Of a stretch of DNA of 64,000 nt, positions 1 to 12,900 are shown in pieces (positions within the stretch are counted from its first letter, which is position 1; every line of letters begins with the position of its first letter). Made by a program: the position numbers and the translations under genes. Source of the DNA: Argopecten irradians (taxonomy: Eukaryota > Mollusca > Bivalvia > Pectinida > Pectinidae). Location: assembly GCF_041381155.1 (NCBI RefSeq), contig NC_091134.1, positions 30,633,540-30,697,539 of the forward strand, written 5' to 3'. The notes under the pieces were generated by a model. The model was not told the origin of the DNA, made no database searches, and was given only the letters and a program-made list of their open reading frames with translations.

Positions 1-904
1 CACCCTATTGAAATCTACTACATAAACTTCCTGACTAAAGCTCAATGTTTCTGAACCATACCTCTGTTGATCTTTCTATAAACTGCAATTTACTTTTTAA
101 TCATGAGGATTGATTGTTCTATCTGAATAATGCTGCATGGCTTGGATTGTTTCATTTGTATTTTTACTTCTTATCAACTGCTTGGCAGATTAAAATATCC
201 CATAGTTCATAGATAAAAACTATCAACCTACATTATAAATTAATATTTAGCAATTTGCGAAATTACCCATATTAGACTCCAAACTCGCCACCAAGAGGTG
301 AAGGGCTAGTGGTAATATGTCAGACACCTGAACCACTCAGCCACACCATCCTGATATCTGTATAGTTATCTCAATATGAGAATTTTCAAACTGTTTCGTA
401 CCCAACTCTCCAAATCTGTGGTAATAATATACTTTATCATACTACTGACTGAACATGTGTAATAACATGGTTAGTATGTACATGCAGTATCCTCTCCCAG
501 ATTGTATGTAATATATAACACCATCTCCCTGGCTAGTATAACTATATGAGGAATCATGCAGATTTAATAGGATGGGACCCTCTCCCCAGGGACGTTCAAT
601 GGGTGTGAAGTGTGAGTTAACCAATAGCTCTCCCTACATACCCTTTACATTTACTTCAACCTTCATATGACCTCATGACCTAAATCTAATTTTAACCATT
701 CCTATTTAAAACATAAACCACACTTCTCTGTTATGATTTAGCAGAGCAAAAGAACAGAAATCTTCTGCCAGATCTGTTGCTAATTTACAGGTATATCTAT
801 CTCAAAATTGGCTTTAAGAAAAAAGAGATGATCTTCACATTTACTGTTCAATGATGTCACTAGGAGAACTAAAAATAAATCAGATAAACTGTTATAATAT
901 TAAC
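1..904. other. Anoctamin intron or flank, no recognised exon
   Basis: AT-rich sequence following the weak donor of the last recognised anoctamin exon. A 60-codon open frame on the minus strand (442-624) shows no family motif and no convincing splice sites. The next anoctamin exon is expected left of base 1. Confidence 0.5.
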
Positions 905-3900
905 CTTCTTGACAGGAACTTTGACCTTGAGGATCTCGGCGTATCTGGTGAGTACAGGCCAGGGTATATGAACTTTGACATACTTCGCCTCACCCTCTCT
1001 CTGTAACATAAACATTCAATGTGTGTTTTAATGACTGGTGCAAATACTGTACATGAAAGTTTACTCTAATAAGAATATGAAAACATTTCACTATAAAAGG
1101 ACATTCGATTTAGTATCATGACATTCATTTCTATATCAGATAGCAATGTCATGGATAGCCCTAAACGATAAGATGTTAACTGTCCATTTTGAATTAGCAA
1201 CTGAACAAATATATTAAGCAAAAGAGTACAATTAAACCATTGATCATTCTTAAACTTGGTAATTAATACATCAAATCATGAGGTTTTTGAACTACAATAT
1301 AGTTATAATCAAGATTGGTCACAAAAAAACAATTTATTTTCATTACATATATTGTCAATTATTTGCTTTAGTCCATCACCTGATCGTATTCGAGTTCCAG
1401 ACCCTCGGAGACAAGGTTTCGTTCAAACACTTCTCGTGCCAAACGAGCCTCTTCCAGCTCCTCTGGTTTGCTATCCTCCTCCACTGCATATGCAAGAATG
1501 TAGTCAATGCGGCGGCGACCATCTTTGAAAAACAACTTTCTACCCTAAAAAGAACAATTTATTAATATTCAGGTAAAAAAAATATTTCATTGTCTGAAAC
1601 AGACATAAAACTGGTGTGAACATTCAGTATATACCTTTATAACAGCTGCTTATTATGGGTAACTGATATAGAAAGATCAAAGAAGGAACTCTTACCAAAT
1701 TACAAAATGAGAAACACTTCTGTTATTTATGAATTTGTTTCAAATCTAAGACTTACAAATATATATTGAATTATAGGACAATTTAACATATATACCATCA
1801 GAGTCCTCAACAATGTTGATCAGGAAAGTCATCCCAGTCATTGTATCTTTCAAGCTAAATTTGTTAAATATTTTGATTCTTTTTGAAATAGGGAAGTCAC
1901 CTTAGATGCTGAAACAATAACAGAGCTATCCGGTTCTAAAAATGTCTTCTGAAAAACAAAATAATCCCAATCCACCTGCTAGCTGTCCTAGATATTTTAA
2001 TAAAATGGAATAAAAGCGAGGAGTTGAGGATAAAAAGCCATGATGTTAAGAAGCAGTTTCAAATCTATAAAGCGACTAAACACACCATCTACCATCAGCT
2101 TCAGGGAGGTTTGAAAACTCCAAGTTAACGACTTCACAAACAAGTGAGTTAACGAGTGTCAAGAAAATTGTCTAAAGCTAGGTAATGTCACACCTCCACT
2201 TTAAACTGCTGTACTTTTAACTTTAATGTTCTTCATATACTCAAGAGGGTATGTATGTTCACTGTACCATTCCACAGTTGTGGAAAGTATTTTGTTTGTG
2301 CATATTTAAAAACTATCTGCTCTGAAGTGTAAGTATTAATTAGAAGTCATTGATTTGTATACAAAACTTATGCCATTTTGTCTGAAAAATATCTGCCAGT
2401 GTACTGTTTACAAACACACAATTTTTTTTTAACAATTTGATGACAAAATTACACACAAATGTTGATATAAAATTCTGTTTTTCAACAATAAGATATTAGC
2501 ACCAATCAAAAAGCCTTCACTTTAGATTTGCTGTGATGATTCCAAAGGTACAAAGAGCAAATGTACACAAAACTTCAAAAGTCTGAAGAACTATCAGGGA
2601 TTTGTTTGAGTGTTAATACATGTGCAGATTCACTTCCAGCATTTCAGGGTCGATCAGAAATTTGATCAAGTGTTAGATGTGCACTTTCACACCAACCAAC
2701 CAATCAGTGACCAAAGTCAGGATTTCTTAGCATAGAGACTTACTTTTCAAATGTATTTCTGAACTTACCTTGATTCCGAATACAAAATTATCGAATATGC
2801 GAGTAACCCTTGACCTCATTAACATGACCCTATAAGGTCTGTGTCACTCTTTGAGATATGGAAAATACAGGCGTGTTCCACTTTGTCAAACCAAACCATT
2901 TTAATGAAAAAATTATAGATAATTGGTTTTAAATAAAATTTAGGACAATTTAAAATGAAATATCAAAATTAAGTTTGTGAAAACATCTGAACCTGTGTTT
3001 GGGATAGATATTAACCTGCAATCCAGAAGTTTATGACAATTTAAGAATTTGGTGAGTTATTGAAATGAAAAGCAAATCTTTAACCATCAACAGACATCTA
3101 GCAGGGAAAACTCAGTGCATCATCTTACCTTCATGTCGATAGATCTCTTCAAACAACAAGATATAAGGCTAAATCAACTGATCCTTTTATTCCTATATAC
3201 CATTTCTATTGAAGTCTAAAAAGCATGCAATTTATATAATGTAAGGTTTGGCTTTACTTAATTTTCACCTGCGTCAGTATTACTTGTCAGTAAAATTTAG
3301 TACGCCTTCACACATTACATATACAGAGAGTATTCCATCCAAAACCAGGCTATACCATTGTACCAACCATATAGGCTCACCACATTCACCTGTTAAGGTA
3401 CTCTTATATACCAGAGTTATTTGCCCTTATAAACAGGTATTAATTGGACTAATTCACATACCATATGATACCCAATAACGTTTGTGTGGGACTTGTTTCT
3501 ATTGGTGATTGAATGATGTCAAAAGATGATATCTTGCAATAACGTCATTCAGCAGGAAGATTACAAGAAGTTATGTTCCATCACCACTGGAGATACTAGT
3601 CCCGAGCAAACGTTACTGGGTATCATGCATGTGGTATGTGATTTTGTCCCATTGCGAGTAAACATCATCGATCTAGAAGAAACAATAGCTTTCCAAGATA
3701 ATTATAGTGCTATAATAACCAACTCCTATTGACAAGGGCAGATAAATTACTTGTGACATTTTAACTGTGTGATTCCTATATTTTTAGCAGGAACTAATAG
3801 CAGTATAGGCCAGTCAGATATCAGGAATGCTAAGAGCTCTTTTTAGGTTCTTAATCTTTTGAAACAAATTAATTGAATTACTTAATTTAACAAAGGATAA

Positions 3901-6900
3901 TTTGATAGAGACTGGATGCCAGTTTATCATTCCTATTTTTACCAAAACATTTCTAAATTTTCATTGGATTTTTACTTTATCAATTTCCGAATAATAATTT
4001 TTTTTTCTATCACCAAATGACCTTTGCCTCTAAAACATCAACGACAAGAAATGAAGTCAGCATTGATCATTTCAATTAGTGCATCTTCAGGATATACTGT
4101 CAATGTGGAAATTTATGCTAATCACATAAAGGATGTTTTAGTGCAAAATTTCCCCCCTGGCATAATTTTTGGCATAAAAGGTGTATTTAAATTATCATGA
4201 AAATGATCATATAGGTTCCGAAATGTTTACACATGCTAATCGTGAAATTAAACATGTGCGAAAATATCCACTTTTACAGTACTCAGCCCTCTAACACTAG
4301 CAGCAGTGGGACATACATGAACATTCAGACGGTAGGCACTATAGCGGACAAAACATTCAGACTTACTGTAGGTACACTGGCTGCCTAAATTAGATCAGAA
4401 GAAATAAGTCTAGCATGCGTTAAGAAAGTGGGCACCTTGCAATCTAATGCATAGTACAAGAGCATCTGGCAGCCTACATAACATTACGGAAGATTTTCAT
4501 AAATCAAATCAACTTGGACATATAGTGATACACAAAATTTGTTTCATACTAGTACATCATTCTTTACAAAAGAAAAATAATAACTGCTTTCCTACTAATT
4601 CCAGTATCGTATTTATAAAACTAATTTCCCAGTTTTCACACATGATTTGAAAAAATTTTTCACAGTTTTAATGAGGATTATTTTTAAAAAATCCAAGTAA
4701 TAAATTTCCCATGAATCTAATTTTAACATTGCTGTACCTGATAAATCAATCTGAGATGTCTAATGAAAAAAACACATTGTGTACCATTTTTATCATTCAT
4801 TCTGTTGTACAGAGCTGTCTTCTCTTGATCACAGGTTGGATTGTACGGTCACTAGTTTGTATGAGAAAATTATCTCATTTTCTGACAAACTCATGGTATT
4901 GCTCTCACAAATAAACACAGTATAACAACCCATACCGATAAACAAGAGGAGGTAACTCTGACCAACAAAGAGTCAGAGCAAGAGTTTTAACATGCAGTAT
5001 AAGAGACGATGCAGAGTCGTTTAACCACACAAGGACTTAAATTTTACCTTTACATCTAGGTCTTGTAGAACGTTCTGTTGATCATAAAACAAACTCCACA
5101 ATATAGGATCTTGTATCCAGCATAGAGAACCATGCTTCATAACTTTTTTGTTGTCGTTAATACAATTTTGTATATAAGTAAAGAATACTTTAAATATTTG
5201 AAACTGAAAATCATAACAAATCAGAGGGAATTCTTCCAAATAAAGAAAGAGACAAATACAAGTGATATACAAAATACTTATGTGATAATACTAGAAAAAT
5301 AAAACACAACATTAAAAAAATACAATTACAACGATAACTAAATGATGAAATCTAAATTACTTCTAATCATGACATGCTTTGATTTATTAACAATGCCTAA
5401 GCATGATTTATCAACAATGCCTATCAATACAAAGCTATCATGCGTTTCTATATCAATGTATATCAATGCAATATGTAAAAGCAAAAGAAAAACTTAACAA
5501 CTGTACAATAACATCTATATCAAAAATGTCGTACTGTATGCTTCCCCAGGTAACCACACTATGCTTACCTGTACACTTTTGTCTTGTATGTCAGCATCCT
5601 CATCTTCGTCATCATCGCCATCACGGTCGCCCCCGGTGCCGTTAGGACTGACCTCGGGAGGTTTCTCACCCGACCCATTTCTCACAGCTACAGTTACATC
5701 ATCAAGGTCATCTGTCAATGACACAAAAATCCAAAACTGTTAAAACTGATGTGGATATTGTTCGGAGCAAGTGCTAATTTTTCGAACACAATCAATAATA
5801 CTCAATCCTTCCTACCCCCAGCACTAACCAAACATATGGTACTCTACTGATGGTAGTCCCCACATCCTGTCAATATATACCAGACCTTATACCCAGTATC
5901 ATATCTATATACCTGTATCATCTTAATCTGTATCATCACTATCTATATATATGTATGGTTGATTTGCTGGGTGTGTGTTACACTGAGTTATCAGACTTTA
6001 TCAGTGTTTAAAGAAAGTGAAAGTTTTTTCCATGAAGTTTTTTATTCTAGTACAAAATATCCACATTGTTTTTGCAACATACAGATTTTATTTTGTCTTT
6101 TAAAGTAACCAATGTGTTAAATGGATGACAGCTTGCTTGTATTTACCACCTTTTGTGATAAGAGCGGGTGCATGTGACAATAAGACATCCTACAGGGTGT
6201 AACCTTGGTAATACTGAAAACAGGTGAATCAATTTTAATTTCTCACTTCTCAAATTTCTCATTTCCAATATGGTGACACAAAATGGACATAGACCAACTA
6301 ATATAAATGTTCCTATCGGAAATTTGAAGCTCAGAAAAATACATGTAAAGTTGAGGTAGTGTTCTTATAACAGAATATCATTACTTAGCTAAAATGGTAG
6401 TCAACCAAAAACAAAATATTTTCAAAGAAAATCAATGTATCAGAAAACCTCTAACACAGTAGTGTACCCTTTTAGGGCTGATAAAGTAGGATCTGGTTTC
6501 TTGTAAAAATGCTTATGTAGCTGGAAATCATCTCCCTTTGACATACCTTTGGCTTACAATATTAATATCATGATCGCATTCTTCTATGAACCTAATTTGT
6601 ATATTTACAGGAAGACATTGAAAGACATTACAGTGTGTATATTATAATGCTTTTATGATTCATTTTAAGACTTATTAGCATTCCATATCTAGTATGAATT
6701 TCCTACATAGAGGTGCACTGCCTAGGGCTGTTGTATCTGAGGTCAAGAGTCGATCAATATTGCTTTCTAATGCACTTTAAATATGTACTCAGAACCAAAG
6801 GATCTCCCTGATAATTCTGTCAATATTTGCCTAACCAGGAATAGGGAGGGCCGACTAATTATATAATGTGACATCCGGTAGACTGTCTGCTGTTGACCTC

Positions 6901-9900
6901 TCTCCATATAGCTCTATCTATAATTCAAGCGTCAAGCATGTGAAATCTATCCCCACTAGTGTATTATCTTAGAAGGTTATCATTGCTATTCAACACATGT
7001 AAACAAGTGATTTTTTTTTTTTTCAATTCCAAATACACTTGAAAAGCACACAGCTTATAAATATATATATGCATGTATTATCATCTTATAAAATCTGAAA
7101 ATAATGACATAACATACAAGGTCAAGGTTGTGACAGACATGTATGCCACCAGACAATGGCAACACAGTTATTTTACATTCTTATTTACATCTTGGCTTAA
7201 AATTGTTGAATCAATGGATTAACAGGTATTCAATTTGTAAGTATATCATACACCAGTGTGCAAGCCTATACAGCGTACACCCACACACGGTAATGTCTTA
7301 TACAAATATTTATAGGATTGACTTTCAGGTGTTATAGGAATGGTTTAGCCCAGCAAAAGATTGCTAAAAACACAATTGTATTATCATTAAATGACTTTAT
7401 GACTAATGATTAGACACATTTTATACCAAGGTCACTCATGAACAGCTGTACAAACCTTTTAAACCAAATTGCACATGCATGGTCATTATATTATGTGAAT
7501 CTATTATGAGCAATTTGTACCAAAGATCTAATACTGTATGTATGTGTAATCAGTATTGACTTTGTCCTTGATATGGCCTGTCTTTAATATAACCTTATAT
7601 CATGAACACATAGGTTACAGCTATAATATTGAAATCTTAACATAACAACATGTAAATGACAGAGTACAAGGTCATTTGTAATACATAGTTCAATCAATGA
7701 AGCAATTAAGTAAAAAATCTCTTTCCTTAAATTGTAAGTTTTCTGTATTTTGAGAGAAATCAAATTTATAATGCGTGGACAACTAGATGACAATGACACA
7801 CCATATAAAGGCAAAAATTGATGTTTAGGCAAGTAAGTTTAACTTAATCCAAAGTTCCATATCCTGTATCATTAACTCATTCACCCCTGAAATTGTATAA
7901 TGGACTGGTCCAGTCTTTGATTCAGAAGAGTCTAAATGTATCCACAGGGGTGAATGAGTTCACAAAAAATTCCTTGACTGAAATTAGAAAAAAAAAGTTT
8001 CTAAGATTCCATACATGTGCTAATGAACACCTAAGCCACTTATATAGATGGTGCACACCGAGAAGTTTCCGACCCACCTATGGTAGCCATAGGATTGAAC
8101 GATTCAAAGTCTGCAAATCGGGTCATCTGAGCATATGACGTCCTATTGCGGGAAGGCATGTCCCACAGAGGTTCTCTGGAGTTCTGTCTGTCCATGCTTG
8201 TACTTTGTTAGACTGAAAGTGATTGATTAGGTACAGGATGGAACACAGGTATCACACAATACAGCATGCATTTCAAGTGAAAAAGATTCTTTATCTAATT
8301 CTGAAACAAAACACTTCAAATTTCTAAGTCTTCAACCATGTAATTGGATAGTTTGAGCAAACAGGTTGGTTTTTTTTTGGTTTTTTTTTTTATTTCATTA
8401 TTATGTTGACTTAGCATGAATTCAAAGCCAGAATTTAAGTTCGTAAATAGCTTTTTCTCCTGATCAGCAAACATCTTGATTAATGAAGTTCCACTTCAAT
8501 TTGTGTACCCCCCTCCCCCTAGTACATAACATACATACCAGGATAATCTACATATTATATAAATACAACTTATTAAAATGAAGTTTGTTAAATTAGTTAT
8601 ACATGTTACTGCATTTTCATGCCAAACAACATTCTCTTGAAAATTTAATTTCACAGTTAACAGATAATACTGAACTTGAAGTTGAAATTATTTTGCAGAA
8701 ATGAGATGGTTTACAGTAATCAGACCTATTGAAGTAAATTAAGTTATAAAACTGTTATACTACCACAATGAATCTAAGTGGTGTAAGTGTGTACTTCAGG
8801 AGGCTGGGGACCTTGTGATACTGTGAATCAGACACCGAGTCATACCCCGGAACCCTGTCACTGACACCAAGCTAAGCTGGACATCTCAACTGGGTACAGA
8901 ATGTGAAGAAAGACAAACTGGGAATACCAATTACAGTTTAATTATCTGTCTAAATAACATAATCAACACATCTTTCTTTCACGAGTCATGGAATAGAAGT
9001 ATTCTATACAACACAATTTAATTTCCTTTCATTGATTCACAGTGATATATCCACACAGTACTGGCAACTATGTAGACAATGTACAGTAAAATCATAGTTA
9101 CTAATAATACTTGAAACTCTAATTTGAGCTGCATTTGATCACAGTTTCAAGCACTTATGAAGAACATGTAAGCACCCCTATGACTATTTTACCCCTGACT
9201 AACCCATAACACTAACAGCAAATTATACAACTTACCCACGACTTGATCTGCAGGAATATGATCTCCATTCAAATCACCACAATTTACACTCATTTTAACT
9301 TAGTCCCTACATGCAATTACTTGGATTATATTGCAGTTTGAAAAGACTTTTAAGACTTGATCACCTACATAAACACCAAACTGTTATAAAAACATTCTGA
9401 TGGTCATGAAGTTATGATAAAGTTAGTCTATACTCTATGTACACTGTGATGTTGTATAAATCATACAAAGTTTTATAAAACCCTGGGAATACCTATAAAT
9501 CATATACAAACACATGTAAGTAAACAAAATGTGATGATGAACCAATTCTAAATGTAACTGTTTCCAGCTAGCAAGCTAATAATGAGGATCCAATTCATAT
9601 GAATATTCCCTACCTAATGAGGATCCAATTCATATGAATATTCCCTACCTAATTTATGCTATTCTGTATTTGCAGATTACAGAGTTATCTGCCCTTGTGG
9701 GTAGGTATTGATTGTGATGATTATTTGTTTGTTATATTCCCTATAGTAGTAAGATTATCTTGTTTTCTCGGTCATTTGGGGACAACATATTTAGGAGACT
9801 CAAAGATACTAAAGTATTAATGTACTAAAGAATAACCAAATCATGAAATGGAGACCTTATAAAGATTTTAATCTATATAACATTTTCCTCTGAAAACAAT

Positions 9901-12900
9901 AATAATGGAACTCTTCCATATTAAAATTGTTCACTTGTTGACTGATTAGGTCTTAAAATGTTGTATTTACAGCTGAGGTCATTAAAGGACAGCCTCCCTG
10001 TATACATCAATTAAAGATGGCCTCCCCTGTATAAAGTATGTGTTGAGTCTGTAAATGTCTGATGTTATGGGAGGCTGCCGTATATTTGTGTCATGTCTTA
10101 CTGTAATAGCGTTTCTCAATCTTGCCCTTATTAAAGTGCAATCTCGGTGAACAAGCAAACCCCACCCCATCACATTATACTGACAACGGCCAAAACAGTC
10201 GCCCCACTCCCTTTATCCTGAGCACTTATAGCAGAAACTACCACGTGCACTTATAAAGACTATGGTGTGTCTTGGCCTAGAAACAGAACCCAGCTAGAGC
10301 ATGGGCAAATACTAACTTCAAGGCCAAAAGTGAAACCTAGGATTGACAGAGGTGTTTTTTTTGGAAATTTCAGGGGAAATACGTCAAATTTTGATGGGTT
10401 AATCAACCTCAATATATATATATAGTAATAATAGCTAATAAAGTATCACTTTGATCAAGTACAAAAAGGAGAGAATTTAGGGTAAAGCAATACACAAAAG
10501 TGATCGTTAAGCTGTATCCCGACCTTATGGGGTAATGATATGCCCACTGGTGTACCTTCATAGGGATGAGTTAGCCTTAAGGTAAAACAGAGGCCATGTC
10601 AAAGTTAAAATAAAGTACATATCTAATTTTTGTATTGGAGTGCTCCAATGCTTTGTTTACCCATAAGCTAGGCCAAACTGTACCACCTACACACATCAAC
10701 ACCCACACTCTGATAACAGGTAACATGTCACCTGTATGTATAACCAGGTACAGGTGGGATGTATTTATAAACCAATACATGCCACTCACGTCTCTGGTTT
10801 AATTCCCACCTTTCTTGCAAACACGAATATGAAGTTTTTACTGCAAACAACAGGTTATGTATCCATGCATACTAGGATTTTTTTTTAAATCAAAAGAAAC
10901 AGGCTTATAGACAATTCATGTTAGTGACTGAAAATAAAGTTAACCTTTTTATTGGTCTTCATCATTTTTTTATGAGTGGAACTTCATTAATCTCGACTGG
11001 ATACATTAAAATCCTAGATTATAAATCATGCATCTAATATAGTTTTCATGTAAACATGCAATTATTTAACATTTCTAATGTTTATAAACTCACAAAGATA
11101 GAAGCTGAAGATAAAATTTATGCACATTTAAGGTAACATATATAATCAAACAACAAATAAGAACAATAGTAATAAGCTAATTACAACATACAATGTATAC
11201 ATAATCTACTTGATTCTACACCTGAGTGACAACTCTGATCTATTAAATATAGATTCTGTATTGGCTACAGTCACAAAATATATAGCTCAGTATATAGCTA
11301 TGCTTGTAAGTCTTACACAAAATTTCTGCACACAGTACACTACAGTAAATACAGGAACTACTAGGATATGGAGTTAAAGCACCAAAACACATGCTAGCTA
11401 AATACACCTGACAGATCAAACATCCATAGGTAAGATTCCTCCCCGGAACTACACCCTATACCCCATTGTTATACTGTAACTTAATACACCCCTCCCTACT
11501 AGTGTTGGGCTAACACAAACTTGGTTCAACACACTAAATATAGATATATAGATGTGTCAATGTAATAAAATAGATGAAAATCTCACGGCCAGGTATCCTC
11601 CCAGGAGCATGTGTACAGGTATAATCAGTGAAGAGGAAAGGTCACATCAAAATACCTGGTCAGGGGTCAGTTGATCTGTATACATATGTGTAGTATACTA
11701 CCTGAAGAGGCCACATGAGGGATATTTCACATTTCTTTTCTTTTGAGTCTCCTTGCACTTTTTCAATTATAAGGTTATAGTGAAAAAAAATATAATGTTT
11801 AAGCAGGAAAGTATGTAAAACTGCACACTGATCTATCTCTTAAACAATTACAAATAGATAAAGGTGACAAAAGCCATACACTCATTACATTATGAACTTA
11901 TATACTGCATATCATTATTCCTTCAACTTCAACATACATTTTTTTGATATCTAAGGTAGTTATGATCCTGGCATCCTGAGCAATCTGTATTTATAATTAT
12001 TAGACCAAAGATACAAATGTACAGCAGCAAAGACCAGGACATTGCTCAGCTGTCTAAAAATCTTTTAATACCACAGGTATATATACAATTCGCAAAACAC
12101 AAAATGTGAAAAACTGTACACACTACTAGTACATAAGAAACATCAATGTTACAGAAGGAACATTAATACAGGATGTCAAAATCATTCATTTTTCAATAAA
12201 CTTGATTTTATATGAGTTTTATTGAAATTACTAACATATAACTTAATATAATAAATTGCATGATTTAAACACTCAAAAAGTATACCAGATAGTTATAATA
12301 CACAAAGATCCACTGGTACTTTATCTATCACGGTTGTATATATATACACAGGAAGGTGACAGTTAACAAGACCGTGACAGATCCATCTGATATAATATTA
12401 CTTACTTTTCTCACCATATCTATATAGCTTATGTGTATAATTTTTCTCATGGTGCGAAAAAATCTGACACCTACAAATCTGTTGGTATTCACATATCTGA
12501 TACAATTCAAGATTTTTATTTATTTATTTTACAAAAAAATAATAAATAGTAACTACATTGAGTGAAAACAACATCAAGCAAAATATGAAACCATGCATTT
12601 ATGATCAACCAACAATTGATTTAACAAAGGAAAAAATATGAATTACAACACATAACACATGACGGTATCAAATCTTATTTCCATGCAACAATATTATTAT
12701 AATATATAAACATGATACACGGAAAGAAAAAAAAAGAACACATTTTTGGCTAACATTTAAACTTAGATTCTATCAGGTACACTACAAAATAGTTCTATAA
12801 GTCTAGATCTGTACATACCTAGAATAGCAGGTCGACCAACTACTATAATAAACAACAAACACAAACAGCTACATTAATCATCAACATTCTCCAAAAATAG

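Noticed and set aside
442..624. 60-codon minus-strand frame as an anoctamin exon
   Set aside because: No anoctamin motif and no acceptor/donor pair in the required phase.
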